From IMG/VR virus record IMGVR_UViG_3300042567_000628, positions 1-64,000 of that record: a stretch of DNA of 64,000 nt. One strand, 5' to 3'. This DNA comes from a virus. The translations under genes were made by a program, and so were the position numbers. Below, in pieces: positions 35,135 to 42,219 of the stretch; position 1 is the stretch's first letter, and each line of letters begins with the position of its first letter. The notes under the pieces are model-generated. The model was not told the origin of the DNA, did no database searches, and saw only the letters and a program-made list of their open reading frames with translations.

Positions 35135-35222
35135 CTGTGAGATTTCAGTTGTTGATGGCGCAGCCTAGCGCAAAATTTTTTGCTGCGAAGCAGTAGCGCA
35201 GATTTTTTGCGATCAAGAGTGT

Positions 35223-35357
35223 CTAGTCATCCTCATCATCGTAGTCCTCATCATCTTCTTCATCATCCTCATCGTAGTCGTCATAATCATCATCCTCATC
35301 GTAGTCGTCATAATCATCATCCTCATCATCGTCATAGAAGTGTGGAACTGTGCTCAT
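35223..35357 (-). CDS. 44-residue hyperacidic Asp/Tyr repeat protein
   Basis: MSTVPHFY is followed by 36 residues of only Asp, Glu and Tyr in a repeating D-E-D-D-D-Y-D-D-Y pattern; the DNA carries a 27-base tandem repeat. AGGGAGATTATC gives a good ribosome site. Net charge is extreme, so it may mimic DNA or bind metal or basic proteins. Below usual gene-calling length limits. Confidence 0.75.
   Translation of the reverse strand: MSTVPHFYDDDEDDDYDDYDEDDDYDDYDEDDEEDDEDYDDEDD
35267..35320. repeat. 27-base tandem repeat, two copies
   Basis: Two perfect adjacent copies (35267-35293 and 35294-35320) coding for the Asp/Tyr repeats of the small acidic protein; a third partial copy follows. Confidence 0.9.
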
Positions 35358-35378
35358 GATAATCTCCCTGTGATCATG

Positions 35379-35385
35379 TATATAG
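35379..35385 (-). promoter_or_regulatory. Late-type promoter (CTATATA)
   Basis: CTATATA 21 bases before the ATG at 35357, similar in setting to the CTAAATA at 35128. Confidence 0.4.
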
Positions 35386-35429
35386 CTGAAAAAAGGCTAG
35401 ACACCACGAAAAAATACGTGCGCAGTTTT

Positions 35430-35639
35430 TTAAAGCCCGGTGACTGGATCTAGAGTGGGATCTACTAGAGGACAGTGATCACTGAAACGTAGCACAAACT
35501 CTGTGTATGCAGGCGTGTGAGTGTCTAGCCAAAAGCGAGTGCGATTGAGGTGTACTTCATGATCAAGCGCATGACACTGAATAAATTCAAAAACAGTCTT
35601 TAGAATGGGACTGGAGTTTAGAACATAGTATTGCTGCAT
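35430..35639 (-). CDS. Unrecognised small protein
   Basis: 69 residues from the ATG at 35639 (MQQYYVLNSS). HALDHEVHLNRTRFWLDTH looks like a helical segment. The start is 5 bases after a CTATATA element that lies across the end of the upstream gene; no ribosome site. Confidence 0.65.
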   Translation of the reverse strand: MQQYYVLNSSPILKTVFEFIQCHALDHEVHLNRTRFWLDTHTPAYTEFVLRFSDHCPLVDPTLDPVTGL

Positions 35640-35643
35640 GTGA

Positions 35644-35913
35644 TTATATAGCGCCACGCAATATGCTCATGGTTATTTCTTGATCCGCTATACGAAGGAC
35701 ATTGTAGCACTCCCGCCGGATCTGCTTTTGACTGGGCTTGCTTCTACGACCACCCGCAGAGCTATTAAGTGGCTGTAGCTGTAGAAAATTACTGTTGGGA
35801 TAGAGTTTAATGACTCGGGCCAGAATGAGTCTATTGTGTTCAGTGACTAGACAGTGATCTCCGGGTGCGAGAGTGTGGCCCGCAATGTCTCTGTGTTGTA
35901 AGGTATAGTTCAT
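35644..35913 (-). CDS. Unrecognised small protein, SH3/KOW-like
   Basis: 89 residues. LAPGDHCLVTEHNRLILARVIKLYPNSNFLQLQPL reads as a small beta-barrel (KOW/SH3-like), followed by a basic Ser/Arg/Lys stretch. No clear ribosome site or promoter. Confidence 0.65.
   Translation of the reverse strand: MNYTLQHRDIAGHTLAPGDHCLVTEHNRLILARVIKLYPNSNFLQLQPLNSSAGGRRSKPSQKQIRRECYNVLRIADQEITMSILRGAI
35645..35651 (-). promoter_or_regulatory. Late-type promoter (CTATATA), leaderless
   Basis: CTATATA, then ATCAC, then ATG at 35639. Confidence 0.45.
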
Positions 35914-36023
35914 AGTAGGTATTGTGGTTAGTGTAGAAAAAGGTTACAAGATGGGAAAAAATTGGTCGCGTAAAAAATTAGGGTGGAGTACTTATCGTTT
36001 CATGGTGGTGATTTGCTACCCCT

Positions 36024-36045
36024 AGTGTTGTATATACGCAACACT
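36024..36045. other. Hairpin in 170-base intergenic stretch
   Basis: AGTGTTG and CAACACT flank an 8-base loop; no T-run on either strand. Marks the border between the late minus-strand block and the early array. Confidence 0.5.
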
Positions 36046-36085
36046 GTGCATGTATACCCCGACCCCCCACCATGACCCCTCCACC

Positions 36086-36319
36086 TCAGCACCGCCTGGT
36101 CATGCCTGGCTTCATCTCATCGGGTCTCAGGTGACTGCCGCACCGTCTGATGGCAGCGTCATCCCAATTGGGTATCTGTTCGAACAACATGCGGCCCTGT
36201 GGCGGGTCATGTGGCGCTGTGCCCGCAGGGCGCAACAGCTTTGCCCTGTCCTGCACAGCACAGCCCGCAGTACTAGCGGCTGCTAACACGAGCAATAAGG
36301 TCAAGAGTATCCTGCTCAT
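36086..36319 (-). CDS. Small lipoprotein
   Basis: 77 residues. Residues 1-19 are a lipoprotein signal peptide with lipobox STAGC (Cys20). The mature part is hydrophilic with three further Cys. Starts within the end of the upstream gene (47-base overlap), an arrangement often seen for Rz1-like spanins, but the Pro-rich content typical of Rz1 is modest. A lysis role is a possibility only. Confidence 0.6.
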   Translation of the reverse strand: MSRILLTLLLVLAAASTAGCAVQDRAKLLRPAGTAPHDPPQGRMLFEQIPNWDDAAIRRCGSHLRPDEMKPGMTRRC

Positions 36320-36506
36320 AGAGATCCAGTCTGTTATCTTGTTCTAGGCTTTCCTGCACAGCGATAGTGACTAGGCTAGCACAGTCCTGGCCATCACGTT
36401 TGGGCAGGCTCTTGATGAATGCTTCAACTGCGGGCATTGAATCCATAGCCCACATCACATCCATAAGCACCTTCTGCTTGTGAGTAAGTCCTTGTATAGT
36501 AATCAT
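36273..36506 (-). CDS. Unrecognised small protein
   Basis: 77 residues, soluble and mostly helical (MITIQGLTHKQKVLMDVMWAMD). ATGA overlap with the membrane protein gene upstream, so co-expressed from the promoter at 36721. Confidence 0.7.
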   Translation of the reverse strand: MITIQGLTHKQKVLMDVMWAMDSMPAVEAFIKSLPKRDGQDCASLVTIAVQESLEQDNRLDLYEQDTLDLIARVSSR

Positions 36507-36694
36507 TCTGATGCTGCCTCGTTGGCATATGATGCACCCAGGGCCATAAAGCCTATGCCTACCAGTGCAAACAGGCCTAGGTATGCGCCATCGCCTGACA
36601 GTAGATCTGGGCTGGTTTCAATGCCGCCCACAACTCCTAACAGTAGCACAATACCTGCGTACAGGAAAGATAAAGCCTTTTGTCTAGTAGTCAT
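36503..36694 (-). CDS. Small two-helix membrane protein
   Basis: 63 residues with hydrophobic stretches at about 8-26 and 38-56 separated by an acidic loop. AAAGGACAC before the ATG. First gene behind an early promoter; function unknown. Confidence 0.75.
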   Translation of the reverse strand: MTTRQKALSFLYAGIVLLLGVVGGIETSPDLLSGDGAYLGLFALVGIGFMALGASYANEAASE

Positions 36695-36720
36695 TTAGTG
36701 TCCTTTGTGTGTATGTAGTA

Positions 36721-36749
36721 ATTATACGGCAGTTTGGCTAATGTGTCAA
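36721..36749 (-). promoter_or_regulatory. Early sigma70-type promoter
   Basis: TTGACA, 17 bases with TAGCCAAA, TATAAT. Drives the genes at 36503, 36273 and 36086. Confidence 0.9.
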
Positions 36750-36752
36750 CCA

Positions 36753-37070
36753 TTATTTGGCAATACGCACGATCAAGCCCTGTGGCGTAGCTGCCACATT
36801 GTAGCCATTGCTTTCGAATAACTCAACGACCTCTTTAGCCATACGATCTCTAGCTCTAGCACCTTCTGCTTTGACTGCTATGAACTTCTTGCGATAGTTG
36901 ATGTAGAGACTTTTGTAGCTGAACGCTGAATCAAGTAGGTCTCTTACTGAGAGAGCCTTGCGGATCTGATCTTGTGAATAGGTGCTCTTGTTGTTTGAGT
37001 TTTGACGCTGTGCATCCATTGCGGCTGCAAATGCAAACCCGCCTGCGTCTTTAGTATCTAGTTCTTTCAT
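36753..37070 (-). CDS. Unrecognised small early protein
   Basis: 105 residues from the ATG at 37070, set by AGGAGCGAGTA. Helical and basic (YKSLYINYRKKFIAVKAEGARARDRMAKEVVELF), ending in GLIVRIAK. No family assigned; may bind nucleic acid. Confidence 0.8.
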   Translation of the reverse strand: MKELDTKDAGGFAFAAAMDAQRQNSNNKSTYSQDQIRKALSVRDLLDSAFSYKSLYINYRKKFIAVKAEGARARDRMAKEVVELFESNGYNVAATPQGLIVRIAK

Positions 37071-37099
37071 TACTCGCTCCTGTTTGTGTGTATGTGTCA

Positions 37100-37128
37100 A
37101 TTATACTGCCAAAAAGCCTCGGTGTCAA
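37100..37128 (-). promoter_or_regulatory. Early sigma70-type promoter
   Basis: TTGACA, 17 bases with TTTTTGGC, TATAAT; leader of about 24 bases. Confidence 0.9.
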
Positions 37129-37190
37129 CCTACGAAGTGCCCAGGCGTGTTGCAGGGTCTAGTGGTAGGCTGACACTTTGGCAACCCCTA

Positions 37191-37739
37191 TTAAGCCGCT
37201 TGTCTAGCCATATGGATCATTTCAACGCGGCCCATGTATGCGGTATTTACAACGCAGGGCTGAGTCTTAGAAGCAATCAGTGTACCTGAATTCTCTGTAA
37301 GATGAATCTCTGTTACACGGCAGGTGAAAGGATACAGTTTTTTGGTCTCGCGATAGTCTTCAGCGGCCATCTCTTTCTCACGTGGCAAATATTCATACAC
37401 ACGCAGTTTGACCTTGCGCTCTTGTCCGTTAGGAAAGGCACTGGCAAATCCAGGGCCACGAGCACGTCTACGCACTGGATCTTTTGCGCCATCATTCTGT
37501 TCAAGTACCAAACGATTAAACGCATCGTGATCTGGAATGCCAGCTTCAACCATCGCAGCCTTGTCTTCTAGCATCTTGATGTAGTTGAGGAATCGTTTGG
37601 CTTTGACTTTGCCACCTGCGCCGTTGACATTATAGGTCTTGCCATCAATTAACCATTCAGCCACAAAGGTCTTATATGGACGGGCATCGCGAAACAGTTC
37701 TTTAGCTTTGGCCAATGTCATAATAGGATGTGTTTTCAT
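37191..37739 (-). CDS. Unrecognised early protein
   Basis: 182 residues. RPYKTFVAEWLIDGKTYNVNGAGG, a basic Arg-rich middle (DPVRRRARGPGF) and a beta-rich end (CRVTEIHLTENSGTLIASK). No recognised family. Own promoter; single-gene unit. Confidence 0.8.
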   Translation of the reverse strand: MKTHPIMTLAKAKELFRDARPYKTFVAEWLIDGKTYNVNGAGGKVKAKRFLNYIKMLEDKAAMVEAGIPDHDAFNRLVLEQNDGAKDPVRRRARGPGFASAFPNGQERKVKLRVYEYLPREKEMAAEDYRETKKLYPFTCRVTEIHLTENSGTLIASKTQPCVVNTAYMGRVEMIHMARQAA

Positions 37740-37771
37740 CTTGCTCTTTCTGTGTGTTTGTGTATGTGTTA

Positions 37772-37800
37772 ATTATAACAGGGTTTTGGCACCCTGTCAA
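37772..37800 (-). promoter_or_regulatory. Early sigma70-type promoter with inverted repeat in spacer
   Basis: TTGACA, 17 bases, TATAAT. The span includes CAGGGT-TTTGGC-ACCCTG on the plus strand, a 6-bp hairpin that may also end the upstream transcript. Confidence 0.9.
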
Positions 37801-37805
37801 CCAAA

Positions 37806-38189
37806 TTAGATCCAGCTGTCTACCATCATAACGGGCTTCTTCAAGACCCGTTTAACAAAGTCCTCGGGCTCGTCGTCAGCACGTACTAACATAAAGCCCA
37901 TGCTCTCTACCAGGTCTACCTCGCAGATCTGGAGGTCCACACCTGCCTTCTCAAATGCAATGTTCATCTTGGTCAGGGCATACTTAACGCCTGCTTCAAA
38001 TGTCTGGTATTCGCCGTCATGGACTTCATCGTAGTCAAACTCTTTAAGCATGACCTCTGCGTACTCTTCACCGTCTGCTACGATGAAAGGGCGGATCTTC
38101 TTCCAGGCCCGTTGATCGGTACAGTCAAAGTGGTCACAGGCTTCGTTGAGGTCAAACGAGGCAAATGCGTCATAATTTACTTTAGTCAT
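37806..38189 (-). CDS. Unrecognised acidic early protein
   Basis: 127 residues from the ATG at 38189, set by AGGAGCGAACCC. Strongly acidic (FDYDEVHDGEYQTFEAGVKYAL). No motif. Ends 6 bases before the next promoter. Confidence 0.8.
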   Translation of the reverse strand: MTKVNYDAFASFDLNEACDHFDCTDQRAWKKIRPFIVADGEEYAEVMLKEFDYDEVHDGEYQTFEAGVKYALTKMNIAFEKAGVDLQICEVDLVESMGFMLVRADDEPEDFVKRVLKKPVMMVDSWI

Positions 38190-38223
38190 TGGGTTCGCTC
38201 CTAATGTTTGTTTGTATGTGTCT

Positions 38224-38252
38224 ATTATACAACTAATTTGGCTAGTTGTCAA
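38224..38252 (-). promoter_or_regulatory. Early sigma70-type promoter with inverted repeat in spacer
   Basis: TTGACA, 17 bases with TAGCCAAA, TATAAT. CAACTA and TAGTTG flank the motif as a 6-bp hairpin. Confidence 0.9.
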
Positions 38253-38587
38253 CCTAGTTATGAACAGTTAGAAAAGAATTAAAGGAACCATTGTCAACTC
38301 TCTGTCTCTACCCTAACCAACGTCTAGCTAGGGCCGTGACGGTCATTACTTCCTACAGTGCCCGCCAGCTTCAGCTTTCGCTTTGCCTTCATATACTTAG
38401 ATTGAGCGTGAGCGGCCTCACTGTCCTCGCCTTAAGTACCTAACGGTGTAGGTAACCTCTAACTCTTTTCTAACTGTTCTGCTTAGGCCGAGTCTCTAAA
38501 CTCGCTTCGTATCCTTTAGTTACAACCCTTTTTGCATTTCTGCTGGGTTCTTACATTTGAGGATCGCCTTGCTTTTTCTTTCTTCTT
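38253..38587 (-). ncRNA. Candidate structured non-coding RNA
   Basis: A consensus early promoter (38594-38622) reads into about 330 bases with no plausible gene; the longest ATG frame is 22 codons without a ribosome site. On the minus strand the segment 38481-38467 (AACAGTTAGAAAAGA) is perfectly complementary to 38279-38265 (TCTTTTCTAACTGTT), a 15-bp closing helix around about 190 bases. Local hairpins are visible: AACCC...GGGTT with an inner GCA-GAAA-TGC, CGAGT-TTAGAG-ACTCG, TACCTA-CACCGT-TAGGTA, GTGAG-GCCG-CTCAC and CCCTA...TAGGG. Not a match to tmRNA, RNase P or group I introns by eye. Confidence 0.6.
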
Positions 38588-38593
38588 GTTTCT

Positions 38594-38622
38594 ATTATAA
38601 CGAACTTCCACCAATCTGTCAA
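38594..38622 (-). promoter_or_regulatory. Early sigma70-type promoter of the candidate ncRNA
   Basis: TTGACA, 17 bases with ATTGG, TATAAT on the minus strand. Confidence 0.9.
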
Positions 38623-38641
38623 CCAAAATGCCGTTGTATTT

Positions 38642-39046
38642 TTACAACTCTATTGCCCTACGGAACACAATCTCCTGCTTGGCAAAGGCCTGGATTTCCC
38701 AGGGTTGATCAAGGTAAGGATGATTCCTCTTGTACAGCCGGCCCTTCCACATGGTGCCCTTGGCCGTAGGCTTCAAATGACCCTTGGCAAACTGCGCCAC
38801 GTGGGTCAACTCGTGTGCCAGTGTGACGCCCAATGTGACCCAGTTGCGATTGGGCTTGAGCACCACAAGGAATGTGTCTATACCTGTTAGAGGAATGGTT
38901 GTGCCCATCTCTTCTAGTTCTGGATCCACCTTGATCACCAACAGTTTGCGGCTACGATTCAAGCCCAATTGTGTCAGCATGGAGGGCATGACCGATTCAA
39001 TATAACGGCGGGTCTTGGCGCCAGCTTCAATGTGATATTCCATCAT
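38642..39046 (-). CDS. SprT-like zinc metallopeptidase
   Basis: 134 residues. LGVTLAHELTHVAQF has the HExxH zinc site (78-82) in the SprT/Spartan-like setting; a third ligand is probably in the C-terminal WEIQAFAKQE helix. Such proteins in phages are of unknown substrate; Spartan relatives cleave DNA-bound proteins. The ATG at 39046 follows the stop of the membrane peptide by one base. Confidence 0.75.
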   Translation of the reverse strand: MMEYHIEAGAKTRRYIESVMPSMLTQLGLNRSRKLLVIKVDPELEEMGTTIPLTGIDTFLVVLKPNRNWVTLGVTLAHELTHVAQFAKGHLKPTAKGTMWKGRLYKRNHPYLDQPWEIQAFAKQEIVFRRAIEL

Positions 39047-39047
39047 G

Positions 39048-39158
39048 TTATCCAAAAAGCACAGTGCCTACACCTGCGGTCCATAACAGCAGAGCCTGTG
39101 CAATGCCAAAGTGGAACAAGAACCATGTAACAGCGATCCAACCTACGAGTTTAACCAT
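39048..39158 (-). CDS. 36-residue membrane peptide
   Basis: MVKLVGWIAVTWFLFHFGIA then a second hydrophobic stretch: one long or two short membrane segments. AGGAGCTGGCA precedes the ATG, and it is first behind an early promoter, so it is very likely translated. Confidence 0.75.
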   Translation of the reverse strand: MVKLVGWIAVTWFLFHFGIAQALLLWTAGVGTVLFG

Positions 39159-39185
39159 TGCCAGCTCCTTTGTTGCTATGTGTTA

Positions 39186-39214
39186 ATTATAGTCTCATTC
39201 ACCCAAACTGTCAA
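39186..39214 (-). promoter_or_regulatory. Early sigma70-type promoter
   Basis: TTGACA, 17 bases with TTTGG, TATAAT. Its -35 lies inside the end of the upstream gene. Confidence 0.9.
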
Positions 39215-39425
39215 CCGATTCATAGTCTTTAACCATACGGTACAAAGGGTCTATGATCTCTTCGTGCTCTAGCTCGTAGTCCCTAGTTGCCCAATCCACC
39301 CACTCTTCGGAGTGGACTTCCACTAGGCCGTCGTTTAACATCTCGCGGGCCTGTGCTTCTGTTTCACATTCAACCACGTAGAGTTCCGATACGATGGCAT
39401 TACGCCAAAAGGTAAACCGCTTCAT
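39195..39425 (-). CDS. Unrecognised acidic early protein
   Basis: 76 residues; ELYVVECETEAQAREMLNDGLVEV reads as a small alpha/beta unit, with an acidic C-terminus. Third gene of the unit starting at 40117. Confidence 0.75.
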   Translation of the reverse strand: MKRFTFWRNAIVSELYVVECETEAQAREMLNDGLVEVHSEEWVDWATRDYELEHEEIIDPLYRMVKDYESVDSLGE

Positions 39426-39443
39426 TTGCCTGACAGCATTCTG

Positions 39444-39767
39444 TCAACTATGGCTTGCCAGGTGTTTGCAGGCACCTCGAAATTGGAACCCTGGACAGGT
39501 ACAGGTTTTTGCTTCTGGATCGACGGTGTATTCTTTGCCATTGGAGCCTTTGATAGTGATTAGATTACTTGGTGTCTTGACCTTAAACGGGTTAGGAGTT
39601 ATACTCTCAAACTTCCTGCCTCGCTTGTCGAAACCCTTGATACCATTCTTGAAATAGTAAGGCTCCGATGTTCCGGTCTTTATGTATGCTACCAGTTTGT
39701 TTCCATCTAGTAGGTATATGTGCGGGGGGAACTGCCCCCCGGTTGTTTCTCGGAGGGCTTCCATCAA
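39444..39767 (-). CDS. SWIM-type zinc-finger protein
   Basis: 107 residues. The C-terminus KTCTCPGFQFRGACKH gives C-x-C-x8-C-x-H (Cys89, Cys91, Cys100, His102), the SWIM zinc motif found in DNA/protein-binding factors. Residues 15-80 are beta-rich. ATGA overlap with the upstream gene. Confidence 0.75.
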   Translation of the reverse strand: MMEALRETTGGQFPPHIYLLDGNKLVAYIKTGTSEPYYFKNGIKGFDKRGRKFESITPNPFKVKTPSNLITIKGSNGKEYTVDPEAKTCTCPGFQFRGACKHLASHS

Positions 39768-40117
39768 TCCAACCTGCTTCCAGCGTAGACCTTGTCCAAG
39801 CCCAACTTGGTCTTCAGCACCTCTGCGTAGGCCTCAGCACCTGCTTCCAGAACGCTGATGCTCTGCACACCTGCTTGGCTTGGATTCCAAAGTTGGAGAC
39901 TGCCTGTGTAGGATTTGCGGAAGCCAGCGGCCTGCAACCACTTGCCCAGCTTGGAGTTAGAACGGACACCGTAGACATCCACCCAAGCAAAGCCACAAGC
40001 ATCACGATCGCCATGCTTCTGCAGGAATGCCTTAGCGGCTGTACGAGCCTGCATACCAGCTTCGTTGGTTGCGTCCTGTACTGCCTGCTCTGTGATCACT
40101 GTTGCGATTGCATTCAT
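39764..40117 (-). CDS. Unrecognised early protein
   Basis: 117 residues from the ATG at 40117, set by AGGAGCTGAATA. ACGFAWVDVYGVRSNSKLGKWLQAAGFRKSY is a distinctive block; the pattern suggests a nucleic-acid-binding alpha/beta protein. No family named. Confidence 0.8.
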   Translation of the reverse strand: MNAIATVITEQAVQDATNEAGMQARTAAKAFLQKHGDRDACGFAWVDVYGVRSNSKLGKWLQAAGFRKSYTGSLQLWNPSQAGVQSISVLEAGAEAYAEVLKTKLGLDKVYAGSRLD

Positions 40118-40149
40118 ATTCAGCTCCTGTTTAGTGTGTGTAAGCATTA

Positions 40150-40178
40150 ATTATAGCGCCATTCGTCCAATCTGTCAA
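40150..40178 (-). promoter_or_regulatory. Early sigma70-type promoter
   Basis: TTGACA, 17 bases with ATTGG, TATAAT. Confidence 0.9.
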
Positions 40179-40405
40179 CCAACAGCTTTCAATAACCCTA
40201 CAATGCCTATGGCTAATGAAATCACATTAACCATCAGTTGTGGGCGGTTCTTGACACGGAAGGCCCAGGTTAGGAACAGTACTGTTCCCACAGCGAACAC
40301 AATAATATTGTAGGGATATGCCGCAGGACCCACAGCATTGAGAATGTGCCCTAGCACTATGGCTACAGCACCCGTCCATTGTAGAATGTCATTTGTTTTG
40401 TTCAT
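40175..40405 (-). CDS. Small membrane protein with about three helices
   Basis: 76 residues from the ATG at 40405. Three hydrophobic stretches with a conserved-looking ILNAVGPAAYPYNIIVF and KNRPQL loop, somewhat like short SWEET/PQ-loop half-transporters. ATG is 6 bases after the -10 box with no ribosome site, so leaderless. Confidence 0.75.
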   Translation of the reverse strand: MNKTNDILQWTGAVAIVLGHILNAVGPAAYPYNIIVFAVGTVLFLTWAFRVKNRPQLMVNVISLAIGIVGLLKAVG

Positions 40406-40411
40406 GTGTGT

Positions 40412-40440
40412 ATTATAACACTGAACTGCCAATCTGTCAA
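40412..40440 (-). promoter_or_regulatory. Early sigma70-type promoter, leaderless
   Basis: TTGACA, 17 bases with ATTGGC, TATAAT, then ACACAC and ATG at 40405. Confidence 0.9.
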
Positions 40441-40451
40441 CCAAATGCCCT

Positions 40452-40838
40452 TTAGGTTCTAGGGCTTTCCTTTAGGAATTGCGCACCATGCTCTTCTGAT
40501 AGTACAATGGTAAAGTCCTTGTGGAAGCGATCACTCAAGCAGGCTAGAACGGCTTCACGGTTTGCTCCTTGACATAGGAACTCCATGGTATCCAAACGGT
40601 ACACATACAGTTGATCATTCACCTTCTCAACCCGGACTTCTATACGGGGCATTGCATCCTCGTGGTCTTCAGGCAGATCCTTCTGCAGATCCTGCATCAT
40701 GTTGCGCATGTCTGAGTCTTTGACCTTGAGTTTGATCAGGATGTCTTTGAACATAGTGACATGGATGTGTTCGGCTACCTTGAAGCCCAAAAAGCCTCCC
40801 AAGGCCGCGCCCAACACGAAGTCTAGCCATTCCATCAT
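40452..40838 (-). CDS. Membrane-anchored early protein
   Basis: 128 residues. Residues 5-22 (LDFVLGAALGGFLGFKVA) are a glycine-rich membrane helix; a helical linker and a soluble alpha/beta C-terminal domain follow. ATGA overlap with the upstream gene. Unknown function. Confidence 0.75.
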   Translation of the reverse strand: MMEWLDFVLGAALGGFLGFKVAEHIHVTMFKDILIKLKVKDSDMRNMMQDLQKDLPEDHEDAMPRIEVRVEKVNDQLYVYRLDTMEFLCQGANREAVLACLSDRFHKDFTIVLSEEHGAQFLKESPRT

Positions 40839-41161
40839 TTTCTCCTGGGTTTGGTCAATGCGGCTGCTTCTTTGCGCAGAGCACCGGCTTTCTTGTAGAG
40901 AACGCCGGCCTGTTCGTCAAGACTCTTTGATCGCTCAGTGGCCAACTTTCCGCCACCAAACTCACGGTCGATATAGTATTGGATGAGATTGTTCTTGATC
41001 ATGGAGATCAAGTCACCGCCATTGTCTTCTGGACAGATGAAGCGGACTGGGCAACGGCCCCAACTGCTGTGTTCCACGAACTCTGCGTAATAGCGACGAT
41101 GATCTTTGTTATGTGCATCAAAGGCCACCAAGGGCCTGCAATAGTATTCTAATTTGCTCAT
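40835..41161 (-). CDS. Unrecognised basic early protein
   Basis: 108 residues from the ATG at 41161, 8 bases after the previous stop. HSSWGRCPVRFICPEDNGGDLISMIKNNLIQYYI, then a Lys/Ala-rich helical tail. No family assigned. Confidence 0.75.
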   Translation of the reverse strand: MSKLEYYCRPLVAFDAHNKDHRRYYAEFVEHSSWGRCPVRFICPEDNGGDLISMIKNNLIQYYIDREFGGGKLATERSKSLDEQAGVLYKKAGALRKEAAALTKPRRK

Positions 41162-41169
41162 GTGTTTAT

Positions 41170-41460
41170 TTACGCAAATTCTCGGTCTTCGATTTTGGTT
41201 AACATGTTCGCAGGTACTCGCCATGCACCCTGCGCAGTCTTGACGGTAACGAACTTGATAGCGATCTTAGTGACAACACCTGTCACGTTCCGACCTAACT
41301 TGCTAGATGTGAAGTTGACGTTATCGCCTACTCGCAAGCTGGCTTTGGTCAGTTTGGCGATAGTTGCCCGCTTCCACTTAACTGCATCGATCACTGACAT
41401 CAACTCGTCGTTGGTCAAGTCACTGAACATGATCGCTTGATTGATCTGTTTGATATCCAT
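41170..41460 (-). CDS. KOW/SH3-like small protein
   Basis: 96 residues. Helical N-terminus (LTNDELMSVIDAVKWKRATIAKL), then LRVGDNVNFTSSKLGRNVTGVVTKIAIKFVTV, a five-strand barrel pattern typical of KOW/SH3-like domains in phage proteins. Possibly binds RNA or RNA polymerase partners; inferred. Confidence 0.75.
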   Translation of the reverse strand: MDIKQINQAIMFSDLTNDELMSVIDAVKWKRATIAKLTKASLRVGDNVNFTSSKLGRNVTGVVTKIAIKFVTVKTAQGAWRVPANMLTKIEDREFA

Positions 41461-41490
41461 TGTCTGCTCCTAATGTGTTAGTGTAAATGT

Positions 41491-41519
41491 ATTATAACAT
41501 GCTTTTGGCTAGGTGTCAA
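41491..41519 (-). promoter_or_regulatory. Early sigma70-type promoter
   Basis: TTGACA, 17 bases with TAGCCAAA, TATAAT. Confidence 0.9.
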
Positions 41520-41529
41520 CCGCCGTTGG

Positions 41530-41549
41530 GCAGCGGGGCCTACGCCCCT
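41530..41549. repeat. GCAGCGGGGCC repeat, copy 1, within a hairpin
   Basis: GCAGCGGGGCCTA followed by CGCCCC, so GGGGC can pair with GCCCC. One of six copies between 41.5 and 55.3 kb. Confidence 0.7.
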
Positions 41550-41554
41550 ACAGG

Positions 41555-41710
41555 TTAGTCTACGTAGTAGTCAACCGCTTGCACTAGCATGTTAAGCGGA
41601 CTTTCCATATCCCCAAAGCATTCTAGCTCTGCTAGTTGCTCCCCGTCACAGCTTGCCTCTAACAGCATAGCTTCTACTTCCGCTAGCTTTGCAAGTATTG
41701 CTTCTTTCAT
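41555..41710 (-). CDS. 51-residue acidic protein
   Basis: MKEAILAKLAEVEAMLLEAS is a helix, followed by an acidic segment ending in VDYYVD. Good GGAGCAGTAA ribosome site and own promoter. Unknown function. Confidence 0.75.
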   Translation of the reverse strand: MKEAILAKLAEVEAMLLEASCDGEQLAELECFGDMESPLNMLVQAVDYYVD

Positions 41711-41737
41711 TTACTGCTCCTTTGTTGTTAAGTGTTA

Positions 41738-41766
41738 ATTATAGCACACACTGTCCAAAATGTCAA
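41738..41766 (-). promoter_or_regulatory. Early sigma70-type promoter
   Basis: TTGACA, 17 bases with TTTTGGACA, TATAAT. Confidence 0.9.
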
Positions 41767-41781
41767 GTGTGTGCTGTAGTA

Positions 41782-42159
41782 TTACAGCTCCATGCTCGCA
41801 TAGCCGTCGTCTTGCATACCCTGCTCTGTAAACATAACGTCTGTACCTAGCAGTGTGCTAATCGCATCTACAAAGCCGCTGTCTGTATACAGTCTCCAGC
41901 TGCCCTCGTACTCTGCATCGCCGTCTACGTTATAGCACACTGTAATGTGTATGCTACTGTCGCCGTCCAATTCGTCCCACCATTGCTCGTGTATGTGTAC
42001 GCTTGTAACTGTAACTGCCTCAATCTCGCAGTCCCATATGCTGTCGCCTGCTAGTTGCACTTCTATGTTGCAGTCGTATGTTGTGCTAATGCTGTCTTCG
42101 CTAGTGTCTGTAGTTGCCAGTGTCAGCTTGTCGCTAACTTCAAATTGTGTTGCTTGCAT
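41782..42159 (-). CDS. Unrecognised acidic early protein
   Basis: 125 residues, Asp/Glu/Ser-rich and beta-rich (CNIEVQLAGDSIWDCEIEAVTVTSVHIH). It has three Cys and an acidic charge. No motif recognised. Single-gene unit. Confidence 0.75.
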   Translation of the reverse strand: MQATQFEVSDKLTLATTDTSEDSISTTYDCNIEVQLAGDSIWDCEIEAVTVTSVHIHEQWWDELDGDSSIHITVCYNVDGDAEYEGSWRLYTDSGFVDAISTLLGTDVMFTEQGMQDDGYASMEL

Positions 42160-42190
42160 AGTATTCGCTCCTAATGCTGTTTAAAAATGT

Positions 42191-42219
42191 ATTATAGCAC
42201 ACCTTGTCCAAAATGTCAA
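42191..42219 (-). promoter_or_regulatory. Early sigma70-type promoter
   Basis: TTGACA, 17 bases with TTTTGGACA, TATAAT; near copy of the promoter at 41738. Confidence 0.9.

Noticed and set aside
35220-35350. CRISPR-like array from the repeated CATCATCCTC words
   Set aside because: Adjacent 27-base tandem copies without spacers; it encodes an Asp/Tyr repeat.
36050-36286. Plus-strand frame opposite the lipoprotein gene
   Set aside because: Antisense to a gene with a clear lipobox; Cys/His/Trp-rich shadow composition.
38253-38587. tmRNA, RNase P RNA or group I intron as identity of the structured transcript
   Set aside because: No tag frame or tRNA-like ends, no P-RNA core words, and no clear P7 pairing; no split gene is present around it.
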